18,941 bases of DNA from an uncultured Bacilli bacterium (GCA_934096015.1 CAKOLD010000017.1:1-18941), one strand, 5' to 3'; positions 1-7,001 are shown, counted from the stretch's first letter. Translations and numbers: made by a program. The notes: generated from the sequence alone by a model not told the origin.

Positions 1-93
1 CTTCATAGAACCACTACTCTCTATATTTAATTATACATTATTAATATAGAATATTTTGTCTAACTTTATAAGTAGACCAGGAACCCTATACTA
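1..93 (-). other. Presumed 5' leader of a minus-strand gene beyond the left edge
   Basis: This stretch lies downstream, on the minus strand, of the promoter at 100-132 and carries no complete gene. An ATG on the minus strand at 4-6 followed by AAG is the first possible start, but only two codons are inside the window and the sequence ahead of it has no strong Shine-Dalgarno match. A second TATAAT (30-35) sits in the leader without a well-spaced -35. The identity of the gene is unknown. Confidence 0.3.
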
Positions 94-97
94 CTTA
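69..97 (-). repeat. Inverted repeat at the predicted transcription start
   Basis: TAAGTAG (69-75) is complementary to CTACTTA (91-97). Inside, a smaller AGG/CCT pairing closes on a GTT loop, so the two arms are arranged symmetrically. It falls exactly where transcription from the -10 box at 100-105 would begin. It could be a 5' RNA hairpin or an operator; the sequence does not say which. Confidence 0.4.
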
Positions 98-99
98 CC

Positions 100-132
100 A
101 TTATACATTTAGCCCCCCCCCCCCCCTGTCAA
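100..132 (-). promoter_or_regulatory. Minus-strand promoter with a poly-G spacer, probably phase-variable
   Basis: On the minus strand there is a perfect -35 box TTGACA (127-132) and a perfect -10 box TATAAT (100-105). The spacer between them (106-126) is 21 bp: 14 G followed by CTAAATG. The best spacing for the main bacterial sigma factor is about 17 bp, so the promoter as sequenced should be weak or off, and loss of about four G would make it close to consensus. It lies just past the pflA terminator and faces away from pflBA, toward the left edge, so it is a separate unit. Slippage control by homopolymers between -35 and -10 is known in other bacteria (Neisseria porA and opc, Mycoplasma hyorhinis vlp genes). 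Switching here is inferred. Confidence 0.7.
113..126. repeat. Homopolymer of 14 C (G on the minus strand)
   Basis: A run of 14 identical C bases in otherwise strongly AT-rich sequence; no similar G/C run was noticed elsewhere in the window. It sits inside the spacer of the promoter at 100-132. The exact length is the kind of value that sequencing and assembly often get wrong, and it may also vary within a population. Confidence 0.9.
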
Positions 133-137
133 GGGTT

Positions 138-161
138 AAAAAAATCACCTAATTGGTGATT
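138..161 (-). terminator. Rho-independent terminator of pflBA
   Basis: On the minus strand, arms AATCACC and GGTGATT (155-161 and 143-149) form a 7-bp stem with a 5-nt loop, followed by a run of seven U (138-144). It begins directly after the pflA stop at 163-165 and fits the end of the pflB-pflA transcript. Confidence 0.85.
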
Positions 162-162
162 A

Positions 163-870
163 TTAACTGTATAAGTAGTTTTCTAATTCTTTTATTTTAT
201 CTTCAGACATATATTTGGTATTCTCTAGCTTATAGGGTATTCCTAGTTCTTTATATTTTTCTATACCCATTCTATGATATGGTAATAATTCTATTTTTTC
301 TATGTTGTTATATTTTTTTAATAAATATTTTAATTCTAATATATTTTCTTTTTTATCATTAATTCCTGGAACTATTACTTGTCTTATCCAAACTGGTTTA
401 TTATAGTTAGAACATTCTTTTAGAAAGTTTAAGCTTTCTTCTAGTTTATTAAATTTAGTTATTTTTTGAAATAATAAATTATTAGAGGCTTTTATATCAA
501 GAATAATTAAGTCTACATAATTAAATATTTCTTTATTATAATTACCTACTCCTGCTGTATCTAATGCTATATGTATATCATGTTTTTTTAGTACTTTACA
601 GGTTTCAATTATAAAATCACTTTGGAGAAGGGGTTCACCTCCTGAAAAAGTGACTCCTCCTCCGTTTTTAAAATATTCTTTATTTCTTAATAGTTTTTCT
701 GCTAATTCTTCACTATTTGTATTGTTTGGTTGTTGTTTTAAAAATTCTGGATTATGACAATATATACATCTTAAACTACATCCTGTTAGAAATACTACTG
801 ATCTTATTTTAGGACCATCTACTGTACTGAATGATTCTATTTTTCCAACACTACCATTAGAGTTTTTCAT
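163..870 (-). CDS. pflA: Pyruvate formate-lyase activating enzyme (radical SAM)
   Basis: This cytosolic radical SAM enzyme uses S-adenosylmethionine and a [4Fe-4S] cluster to place the glycyl radical on pyruvate formate-lyase, switching on anaerobic cleavage of pyruvate to acetyl-CoA and formate. At 235 residues it is close to the family's usual length. The cluster motif CxxxCxxC is at Cys31, Cys35 and Cys38, and the SAM-binding GGEP motif at 77-80. The start has AAGGA six bases upstream. The gene overlaps the 3' end of pflB by 14 bases, so the two are probably translationally coupled. A terminator follows at once. The assignment is firm given the neighbouring substrate protein. Confidence 0.96.
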   Translation of the reverse strand: MKNSNGSVGKIESFSTVDGPKIRSVVFLTGCSLRCIYCHNPEFLKQQPNNTNSEELAEKLLRNKEYFKNGGGVTFSGGEPLLQSDFIIETCKVLKKHDIHIALDTAGVGNYNKEIFNYVDLIILDIKASNNLLFQKITKFNKLEESLNFLKECSNYNKPVWIRQVIVPGINDKKENILELKYLLKKYNNIEKIELLPYHRMGIEKYKELGIPYKLENTKYMSEDKIKELENYLYS

Positions 871-3064
871 GGAATGTCCTTGAGATTACTTCTTGTTGTT
901 GTTCTTTTGTTAGTCTGTTGAATCTTACTGCGTATCCAGATACTCTTATAGTTAATAGTGGATATTTTTCTGGATTATTCATTGCATCAATTAAAGTTTC
1001 TCTTGTTAAAACATTTACATTTAAATGATGAGCATTATGATTAAAATATCCATCTAATAAAGTAACTAAATTATCTACTTGTTCATCAAGATTTTTTCCT
1101 AAAGATTTAGGAACTATTGAGAATGTGTTAGAAATACCGTCTCTACAGCAATTGGCGTAGTCTAATTTTGCTACTGAATTTAGTGAAGCAATAGCACCAC
1201 TCTTGTCTCTTTCATGCATTGGATTAGCACCAGGTGCAAATGGTACTCCAGCTTTTCTTCCATCTGGAGTTGATCCAGTTTTTTTACCGTAAACGACATT
1301 TGAAGTAATTGTTAAAACTGAAAGTGTTGGTTTGGCATTTCTATAACATTTATGTTTTTTTAATTCACTATAGAATTTTTCTAGAATTTCTTTAGCAATA
1401 TCATCTACTCTATCGTCATCATTTCCATATTTTGGATAATCTCCTTCAATTTCAAAGTCAATTGCAATTCCGTCTTCATCTCTTATTGGTTTTACTTTGG
1501 CATATTTTATTGCTGATAGAGAATCAGTTGCTACAGATAATCCAGCTACTCCATAGGCCATTAGTCTTTCTACTTTGGTATCATGAAGGGCCATTTGTCC
1601 AGCTTCATAAGCATATTTATCATGCATATAGTGAATAACATTCATAGTATTTGCGTATAATTCTGCTACTCTTTCTAACATTTGGAAATAAGCTTTTTTT
1701 ACTGTTTTGTATTCTAGAATTTCATCTGTATTTTTCTCAAATCCTTTGATTACTTGAATTTTCTTTATTTCATCAATTCCACCATTTAGAGAGTATAGTA
1801 AAGATTTTGCTAAATTAGTACGAGCTCCAAAGAATTGCATTTGACGTCCTACTTTCATAGCACTTACGCAACATGCTATAGCATAATCTGTTCCATATAG
1901 TGGTCTCATTATGTCATCATTTTCATATTGAATAGAATCTGTTTTTATGGACATTTTGGCACAGTATTTTTTGAAGTTTTCTGGAAGATTTTCACTCCAA
2001 AGAATTGTCATGTTAGGTTCTGGTGATGATTCTAAATTATTTAGTGTATTTATAATACGATAACTTGTTTTGGTAACATAACTTTTTTCATTATTCATAC
2101 CAGCAATTGAACATGTTACCCAAGTTGGGTCTCCTGAGAATAATTCATCATATTCTGGTGTTCTTAAATGTCTTACTAATCTAAGTTTTATAATAAATTG
2201 ATCAATTAATTCTTGAGCTTCTTTTTCAGTTATTAAACCTTCTTCTAAATCATGTTCAATGTAAGCATCTAGAAAAGCATCTACTCTTCCTAAACTCATG
2301 GCAGCCCCATTATTTTCTTTAACACTTGCTAAGTATCCAAAGTATAACCATTGAACTGCTTCTTTAGCATTTGTTGCTCCTAAACTAATATCAAATCCAT
2401 AAGATGCAGCCATTTCTTTTATTTGATCTAATGCTCTTATTTGCATTGATACTTCTTCTCTTAGACGTATTAATTCTTCAGTCATTTCTCCTGTTAGATT
2501 ATCCAAATCTTTTTGTTTTTCTTCTTTTAGAAAATCTATACCATATAGAGCAATTCTTCTATAATCTCCAATTATTCTTCCTCTTCCATAAGCATCAGGA
2601 AGTCCTGTTAATAGTCCTACACTTCTTGCAGTTCTCATATCTTTTGTATAAGCATCAAATACTCCTTGATTATGAGTTTTTCTAAACATATTAAAGTATT
2701 TATCTACATCTTCATTTAGTTTGTATCCATAAGCATTTAAAGAGTTATATACCATACGGATTCCACCATAAGGATTAACTATTCTTTTTAAGGGAGCATC
2801 TGTTTGAAGTCCTACTATTACTTCAGAGTCCTTATCTATATATCCTGGAGCAAAAGTATTTATTCCAGAAGTATGATCTGTATCAATATCAATTACTCCT
2901 TTTTTTATTTCTTCTTTAATTAGTTTTAGGCATGAATCCCAAACTTTATCTGTTTTAGGAGTTGTGCTTTCTAAAAAAGATTCATCTTTTAAATATTCTT
3001 TATAATTATTGTTAATAAAATCATTAACATTTATACTTGTTTTCCATGTTTCTCCTTTAAACAT
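857..3064 (-). CDS. pflB: Formate C-acetyltransferase (pyruvate formate-lyase)
   Basis: Glycyl-radical enzyme that converts pyruvate and CoA to formate and acetyl-CoA in mixed-acid fermentation. The active-site cysteine pair lies in the motif ACCVSAM at about residues 398-399, and the radical-bearing glycine is in RVSGYAVRF at about Gly710, near the C-terminus as expected. I start at 3064, giving 735 residues. An ATG five codons earlier (3079) is part of the sequence that forms the ribosome-binding site GGAGGTA (3071-3077), which is well placed for the ATG at 3064. The protein then begins MFKGETW, like other PflB proteins. It shares a transcript with pflA. The enzyme marks the organism as a fermenter able to live without oxygen. 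Confidence 0.97.
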   Translation of the reverse strand: MFKGETWKTSINVNDFINNNYKEYLKDESFLESTTPKTDKVWDSCLKLIKEEIKKGVIDIDTDHTSGINTFAPGYIDKDSEVIVGLQTDAPLKRIVNPYGGIRMVYNSLNAYGYKLNEDVDKYFNMFRKTHNQGVFDAYTKDMRTARSVGLLTGLPDAYGRGRIIGDYRRIALYGIDFLKEEKQKDLDNLTGEMTEELIRLREEVSMQIRALDQIKEMAASYGFDISLGATNAKEAVQWLYFGYLASVKENNGAAMSLGRVDAFLDAYIEHDLEEGLITEKEAQELIDQFIIKLRLVRHLRTPEYDELFSGDPTWVTCSIAGMNNEKSYVTKTSYRIINTLNNLESSPEPNMTILWSENLPENFKKYCAKMSIKTDSIQYENDDIMRPLYGTDYAIACCVSAMKVGRQMQFFGARTNLAKSLLYSLNGGIDEIKKIQVIKGFEKNTDEILEYKTVKKAYFQMLERVAELYANTMNVIHYMHDKYAYEAGQMALHDTKVERLMAYGVAGLSVATDSLSAIKYAKVKPIRDEDGIAIDFEIEGDYPKYGNDDDRVDDIAKEILEKFYSELKKHKCYRNAKPTLSVLTITSNVVYGKKTGSTPDGRKAGVPFAPGANPMHERDKSGAIASLNSVAKLDYANCCRDGISNTFSIVPKSLGKNLDEQVDNLVTLLDGYFNHNAHHLNVNVLTRETLIDAMNNPEKYPLLTIRVSGYAVRFNRLTKEQQQEVISRTFHEKL

Positions 3065-3087
3065 AAAAATTACCTCCATTCTAATAA

Positions 3088-3116
3088 ATTATAACATAAT
3101 AATTTTGTAATTAAAA
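3088..3116 (-). promoter_or_regulatory. Promoter of pflBA, extended -10 type
   Basis: On the minus strand, TGTTATAAT (3088-3096) is a perfect -10 with the TGn extension. The -35 position 17 bp upstream (3111-3116, TTTTAA) is poor, which extended -10 promoters tolerate. It lies 9 to 14 bases ahead of the GGAGGTA ribosome-binding site, so the leader is very short. It partly overlaps the terminator of the upstream gene. Confidence 0.6.
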
Positions 3117-3145
3117 AAAATGTTGTAATGTTTTACAACATTTTT
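3113..3145 (-). terminator. Terminator overlapping the stop codon of the Rel-family gene
   Basis: TGTTGTAA (3121-3128) pairs with TTACAACA (3133-3140) around a 4-nt loop. Flanking A and T runs extend the stem to about 13 bp. On the minus strand eight U (3113-3120) follow, a standard intrinsic terminator. The TAA stop of the Rel-family gene (3133-3135) is inside the stem. The flanking runs would also allow some termination on the plus strand. Confidence 0.8.
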
Positions 3146-4575
3146 GAAAGACTTTCTTTTATTTTATTTTTAGCATAAGTGGTTTTAGCAAAATCAAGCC
3201 ATTTTTTATTTACGGTATTAGATTTACTAGTAATTATTCTAATTCTATCTTTACTTTTTAATATAGTGTCAATAGGAACTATTTTTCCATTAATTATTAC
3301 TTTATCTATTTTATTACCAATTTCTGTATGAATTTTATAGGCAAAATCTATTGGTGTAGAATTTACAGGTAATTCTACTATTTCTCCGATTGAAGTATAT
3401 ACGTATATATTGTTTGTGAATACTTCTGTCTTTATTTTATTTAAATATTCTTCATTATTTTCAATAATATTATTTAAGAATCCTAGAGATTTAAAAAATT
3501 GAAATTTTTTCATCAGATCTTCTTGCATTTTTTGAGGTCCAAATCCTCTATAAACTCTCCAATAAGATGTTAATCCATAAGTATTCATGTCATCTTGTTT
3601 TTTTGTTCTAATTTGAATTTGTATGAGTTTTTCATCTGGTCCAAAAATTGTAGTATGAAGTGATTGATACATGTTGGTTTTAGGAGTGGCAATATAGTCT
3701 TTAAATTTATAATTTATTGGAGTAAATTTCGAGTGAATTAATCCTAAGACTATGTAACAATCTTTAATAGAATTAACCATTATTTTATAATTTACTAAAT
3801 CATGGATATCTGTTATATCATATTTTTTATTTAATTTTTTTAATAGAGTATAGGGATTAATGACTCTTAATCTTGATTCATATTTTATTTTATTTTTTGT
3901 TAGTAATTTATTAACTTCTTTATCTAATTTTTTATAACATTTATCATAGTCTTTTTCTATTTTAGTTACAGTATTTTTGATATCTAAGTATTGTTCTTGA
4001 TAAAGGTATTTCATACATAAATCTTCTAATTCACATTTTAAGCGATAAGCTCCTAAATAATAGGCGATTGGAACATAGATTTCTAAAGTTTCTTTAGCAT
4101 TTCTTACTTGTTTTTCTGGTTTTTTAAATTCTAAAGTTCTCATGTTGTGAAGTCTATCTGCTAGTTTTATTATAATTATTCTGACATCATCATTAATGCT
4201 AGTAATAATTCTTCTTAAATTAGCCGTAGTTGCTTCTAAATTATTATTAAAATGTAAATTATTTATCTTAGTTACTCCTAAAACTAAGTTGGCAATTGTT
4301 TTATCAAATTCTTCTTCAATTTGTTCTATTGTTTCATTAGTATCTTCAACTACATCATGTAAAAGCCCAGCACAAAGAGTATCTCCATCAGCATGCATAT
4401 CTGCAAGAATATAGGCGACATTTAGAGGATGAATTATATAAGGTTCTTTACTTTCTCTAACTTGATCTTTATGTAATTCTCTTGCAAGTATATAGGCTTT
4501 TTTTACTTTGTCTAATTCTGATGGATTGTATGATTTAATTTTTTCTAAAAGCATTTCTATTGTAATTGTATTCAT
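3133..4575 (-). CDS. SpoT/Rel-family ppGpp hydrolase with degenerate synthetase domain, truncated after TGS
   Basis: Rel/SpoT proteins make and break the stringent-response alarmone (p)ppGpp. The HD hydrolase domain (about 25-160) looks intact: His49, the His73-Asp74 pair with ED at 77-78, and LADRLHN at 138-144. The synthetase domain (about 230-345) keeps Asp259 and the KDYI..PK..NMYQSLHTT block (292-309). However, the catalytic glutamate of the usual EVQIRT motif is Gln319, the usual RxK motif reads RLR near 235, and the AAHW histidine is replaced (TSYW, 336-339). A TGS domain follows (about 385-455). The 480-residue protein ends there, lacking the helical, zinc-finger and ACT parts of the roughly 730-residue family. 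I infer a mainly hydrolytic enzyme. GGAGGT (4581-4586) precedes the start. Confidence 0.88.
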   Translation of the reverse strand: MNTITIEMLLEKIKSYNPSELDKVKKAYILARELHKDQVRESKEPYIIHPLNVAYILADMHADGDTLCAGLLHDVVEDTNETIEQIEEEFDKTIANLVLGVTKINNLHFNNNLEATTANLRRIITSINDDVRIIIIKLADRLHNMRTLEFKKPEKQVRNAKETLEIYVPIAYYLGAYRLKCELEDLCMKYLYQEQYLDIKNTVTKIEKDYDKCYKKLDKEVNKLLTKNKIKYESRLRVINPYTLLKKLNKKYDITDIHDLVNYKIMVNSIKDCYIVLGLIHSKFTPINYKFKDYIATPKTNMYQSLHTTIFGPDEKLIQIQIRTKKQDDMNTYGLTSYWRVYRGFGPQKMQEDLMKKFQFFKSLGFLNNIIENNEEYLNKIKTEVFTNNIYVYTSIGEIVELPVNSTPIDFAYKIHTEIGNKIDKVIINGKIVPIDTILKSKDRIRIITSKSNTVNKKWLDFAKTTYAKNKIKESLSKML

Positions 4576-4593
4576 AAAATACCTCCTTATAAT

Positions 4594-4624
4594 AAAAAAA
4601 TAGACACTTTAAAAAAGTATCTAT
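4594..4624 (-). terminator. Intrinsic terminator in the leader of the Rel-family gene (candidate attenuator)
   Basis: On the minus strand, ATAGATACTTT (4614-4624) pairs with AAAGTGTCTAT (4600-4610), an 11-bp stem with one G-U pair and a 3-nt loop, followed by seven U (4594-4600). It lies between a promoter (4697-4725) and the ribosome-binding site of the Rel-family gene (4581-4586). It therefore either attenuates that gene or ends read-through from the upstream gene. Confidence 0.7.
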
Positions 4625-4639
4625 CCGCACAAAAAAGAG

Positions 4640-4669
4640 TTAGTAGCTTTTAATATTTTTTTCATACAT
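4640..4669 (-). CDS. Possible 9-residue leader peptide ahead of the Rel-family gene
   Basis: On the minus strand AGAGG (4678-4682) lies eight bases before an ATG that opens a reading frame MYEKNIKSY then TAA. A second overlapping frame (ATG at 4663-4665, MKKILKATNSFLCG, stop at 4621-4623) ends inside the 5' arm of the leader terminator. Either could be translated to control the hairpin. No codon run typical of amino-acid attenuators is present, so this remains a guess. Confidence 0.25.
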   Translation of the reverse strand: MYEKNIKSY

Positions 4670-4696
4670 CACCACATCCTCTTTGATAATAAAACT

Positions 4697-4725
4697 ATTT
4701 TAACTATATTTTTTTTAGAAGTCAA
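4697..4725 (-). promoter_or_regulatory. Promoter of the Rel-family gene
   Basis: On the minus strand TTGACT (4720-4725) and TAAAAT (4697-4702) are separated by exactly 17 bp. The -35 box overlaps the TGA stop of the upstream gene (4722-4724). Transcription would start near 4690, giving a leader of about 115 bases that includes the terminator hairpin at 4600-4624. Confidence 0.6.
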
Positions 4726-5369
4726 TATTTATTTGCTATTTCGAGTTCGTTTTTTTCGCTTCTTACTTTTTTATAAGTACCATTTATTTTTTCTATAGTT
4801 CCAACATAACCATGATTATTTGTTACTTTTTTTAAAACTCTTTCTTGATTTAAGAGTTCATTTAAAACAAATGGTTGTTCTTCTTCTGTTAGATTTAGTA
4901 AATCTTTTTCAGTATATATTGTAGATGAATTAAAGTTCATTTGATTATCTTTACTAATAAATTCATCTATATTATAGGTATTTACTGGTCCTCCAGTAAT
5001 ATAATCAATTAGTATATAATTATTATTTCTAATATAAACCTTGTATTTTATTGGTCTTATTAAACCGTCTTTAAATTCTCTTACAAGATTATTGTCATAA
5101 CGATCTATTCCGCCAATGTAAGTATTATTTTTTCCTAAATACCTTTTTAATCTTTCTTGGCTTAAAAGATTGTTATCAAAAAATTCTTGTTCAACAGCAG
5201 TAAGGTTGGAGCGTTTAGTGTGGCTATAAATAACCAGTGGTTCAGTTAATCCGTTATCCCAATTTGCAAGAACATATTTATATAAGCCATTAGAAAAACC
5301 TAGTTCTACTATATAAAAATAGGAACCATCATATCTTTTTACTAATGATAAAGCATTCTTGTCTTTCAT
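4722..5369 (-). CDS. Unrecognised protein with two copies of a ~45-residue repeat
   Basis: I do not recognise this 215-residue protein. It has no signal peptide or membrane segment and is probably cytosolic. Two segments resemble each other: about residues 55-98 and about 159-204. They share the pattern LTxxEQxF, N.LLxQER, then Y.G.I about ten residues further on. The sequence before each copy is rich in Tyr and beta-prone, so the whole protein may be a tandem duplication of a half of about 100 residues. The start at 5369 has only a weak ribosome-binding site (AGGGTGAG). It sits between a terminator (5430-5452) and the promoter of the Rel-family gene, so it is probably transcribed alone. It ends in TGA. 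Confidence 0.75.
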   Translation of the reverse strand: MKDKNALSLVKRYDGSYFYIVELGFSNGLYKYVLANWDNGLTEPLVIYSHTKRSNLTAVEQEFFDNNLLSQERLKRYLGKNNTYIGGIDRYDNNLVREFKDGLIRPIKYKVYIRNNNYILIDYITGGPVNTYNIDEFISKDNQMNFNSSTIYTEKDLLNLTEEEQPFVLNELLNQERVLKKVTNNHGYVGTIEKINGTYKKVRSEKNELEIANKY

Positions 5370-5429
5370 ACACTCACCCTACTATATTAATAGTTTAACA
5401 CAAAGCAAAAAAAAAGAAAATATTTAATT

Positions 5430-5452
5430 AAAAAAAATGCATTTAATGCATT
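5430..5452 (-). terminator. Terminator after the ytxH-like gene
   Basis: On the minus strand AATGCA (5447-5452) pairs with TGCATT (5436-5441) around a 5-nt loop, followed by a run of about eight U (5430-5437, partly in the stem). The stem is short and AT-rich, so it may be a weak terminator. It overlaps the TAA stop at 5451-5453. Confidence 0.55.
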
Positions 5453-5867
5453 ATTTTTTAGAATTTTTTTCTGTTTCTTCTAATCTTTTAATAGTATTTT
5501 TTAATACTTTAATTGTTGATGTTCTAACTTCATCAACAGCTTTTTCTAAAACAGGTGTTCCTTTTTTCTTTACATAAGTTGCTAAGTCTGCAACTTTTTT
5601 CTTGATTTCTTCACCTTTTTGTTCAGCTAATTTTAAAGCTTTTTCTTTATCTAAGTCTTCTAGTTCACTTTTTATTTCTTCGATTTTCTTTTCTACAGTT
5701 TCTTTTACTTCTTCTACATCGATTTTTTTTACTTTCTTAACTAGTTCATCTAGTTTATTTTTTAAGTCTTCTCTAGTTTCACTACCTTTTTTTGGAGCGA
5801 ATAGCATTCCTATACCAACACCAATAGCAGCTCCTGCTAGTACTTTTCCTACACCTTTTTTACTCAT
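5451..5867 (-). CDS. ytxH: YtxH-domain protein
   Basis: A 138-residue protein with the YtxH signature: a glycine-rich hydrophobic N-terminus (about 6-24) that runs into LFAPKKGSETR (22-32). It is then a long Lys/Glu-rich helical tail to the end, likely coiled coil. YtxH proteins are small, membrane-associated and linked to general stress in Bacillus subtilis; their molecular job is not known. The ATG lies within the last codons of the ytxG-like gene (8-base overlap, ATGAGTAA), so the two are translationally coupled, as in the Bacillus ytxG-ytxH pair. GAGGACGATT just upstream supplies the ribosome-binding site. It is the last gene of a four-gene unit. Confidence 0.85.
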   Translation of the reverse strand: MSKKGVGKVLAGAAIGVGIGMLFAPKKGSETREDLKNKLDELVKKVKKIDVEEVKETVEKKIEEIKSELEDLDKEKALKLAEQKGEEIKKKVADLATYVKKKGTPVLEKAVDEVRTSTIKVLKNTIKRLEETEKNSKK

Positions 5868-6144
5868 AATCGTCCTCTTCCTTTCTTTTATGGAACAGTT
5901 TTTTTATTACAGATACTATTCCATCCATTAATCTTTCACTAACTATAGTAATTTTATCTGTTGTGAAGTTTAATACTTTAAAGAATCCATTTAAAGAATT
6001 AACTTTTTCTTCAACATTATCTAATAAAACATCTATTCTATTTGCTATATTAATGGCTCTTATTAATACGTATATACCAATTACTAATAAAACTATCAAT
6101 AGTATATATATTATTATAGGCAATAAATCTAATAAAAATTCCAT
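5860..6144 (-). CDS. YtxG-like (DUF948-type) membrane protein
   Basis: A 94-residue protein with one hydrophobic N-terminal membrane segment (about 3-28) followed by a charged helical tail containing NVEEKVNSL and ending KRKEEDDYE. This topology and its position directly before ytxH match the DUF948/YtxG family, which accompanies YtxH in Bacilli. The family identity rests more on layout than on a strong sequence motif. GGGAG lies nine bases before the ATG. Its function is unknown; a role at the membrane alongside YtxH is inferred from the eight-base coupling overlap. Confidence 0.65.
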   Translation of the reverse strand: MEFLLDLLPIIIYILLIVLLVIGIYVLIRAINIANRIDVLLDNVEEKVNSLNGFFKVLNFTTDKITIVSERLMDGIVSVIKKLFHKRKEEDDYE

Positions 6145-6162
6145 ATTTTTTGTCTCCCAACT

Positions 6163-6987
6163 TTATTCATTATTTTCTTCATACATCGAATCAATTAAAC
6201 TAAATAAATCTGCATCATCTTCATCAATGACGTCATCATCATTTGTTTCTACTAATCTTTTTTCAATGTCATCTTTTTGATCTATTAAATCATTTAATTC
6301 AACTGTTGGTTCATCTTTAGTATTACCAATTTTAGGTGTTTCTATACCATCACTTTCATCCATTAATTCTCCAATTGGTTTTGTTGGATCGATTATTGGA
6401 TCTTCTAAGTCAATTATTTCTAACTTTTCTGTTTTTTCTTCAGTTTCACCGTAAGCTTTTTTACGAATCTCATCTAAATCAAGTTTCTCTTTATTTATAG
6501 GTTTTCTTTTTATTTCATTTTTAACAACTAAATCTTCTTTTTTATAGTTTTGATCTAATACTCCATATACTGGTGATATGATTGGAGTTGGTTTAAATTG
6601 TTTTTTCTCTTCTTTTGTTCTTAGGTATGAACTATAGTCTTTTATTTCTCGAGAAGATTTTCTAGGTTCTGGTTCATGATTGTATGAATGAAAATTATTT
6701 TCTCTTTTTCTTGGTGTCTCTGTTCTTTTTGGAAGATTTTCTATTGGTTTAGTTTTTTCTAATTCTTCTTCATCAAATTCTATTGGAAAAGGAAACGTTA
6801 ATTCACTTTTTAAATTTTCTTTATCACTAAAATCTTCTCTAGGCATTTTTATTTCTTTTATACTATCTTCTTTTTGTTCAGTAATTTCTATAACTTTTTC
6901 TGGTTTTTTTGTTTCTTTTTCAATAACAGGTATCTCTACTTCTTCTTCATCAAATAAAATATCTTTTATTCTTTTCATTATTTTCAT
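6163..6987 (-). CDS. Acidic low-complexity protein with a central SPVYG segment, function unknown
   Basis: A 274-residue, Glu/Asp/Lys-rich, mostly disordered-looking protein that I cannot name. Three ordered-looking parts stand out. The first is an amphipathic basic N-terminus (MKIMKRIKDILF, 1-12) that could touch the membrane. The second is a central segment with little charge, KPTPIISPVYGVLDQNY (132-148), which looks like a conserved binding motif. The third is a hydrophobic-acidic C-terminal helix around DLFSLIDSMYE (260-270). No transmembrane segment or signal peptide is present. It lies 14 bases after the lipoprotein gene and 18 before the ytxG-like gene, so it is part of that envelope-linked unit. 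AGAGG precedes the start. A scaffold-like role at the membrane is a guess. Confidence 0.7.
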   Translation of the reverse strand: MKIMKRIKDILFDEEEVEIPVIEKETKKPEKVIEITEQKEDSIKEIKMPREDFSDKENLKSELTFPFPIEFDEEELEKTKPIENLPKRTETPRKRENNFHSYNHEPEPRKSSREIKDYSSYLRTKEEKKQFKPTPIISPVYGVLDQNYKKEDLVVKNEIKRKPINKEKLDLDEIRKKAYGETEEKTEKLEIIDLEDPIIDPTKPIGELMDESDGIETPKIGNTKDEPTVELNDLIDQKDDIEKRLVETNDDDVIDEDDADLFSLIDSMYEENNE

Positions 6988-7001
6988 TATAATTCGCCTC
7001 T

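Noticed and set aside
30..62. Second possible minus-strand promoter, TAGACA (57-62) and TATAAT (30-35)
   Set aside because: The spacing is 21 bp with no tract that could change it, and TATAAT occurs by chance in sequence this AT-rich. It could be an alternative start, but I cannot support it.
113..126. C run as pure sequencing error
   Set aside because: The length may be miscounted, but its placement between perfect -35 and -10 boxes makes an artefact alone an unlikely explanation.
153..362. Plus-strand frame of 69 residues, very hydrophobic
   Set aside because: It lies opposite the 3' end of pflA, begins inside the terminator, and its Ile/Leu/Phe/Tyr richness is what reverse reading of AT-rich coding DNA gives.
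2404..2685. Plus-strand frame of 93 residues inside pflB
   Set aside because: Antisense to a firmly identified gene, Leu/Phe-rich with no ribosome-binding site; a shadow.
4570..4700. T-box riboswitch ahead of the Rel-family gene
   Set aside because: The conserved T-box sequence is absent and the leader is too short for the specifier and antiterminator stems.
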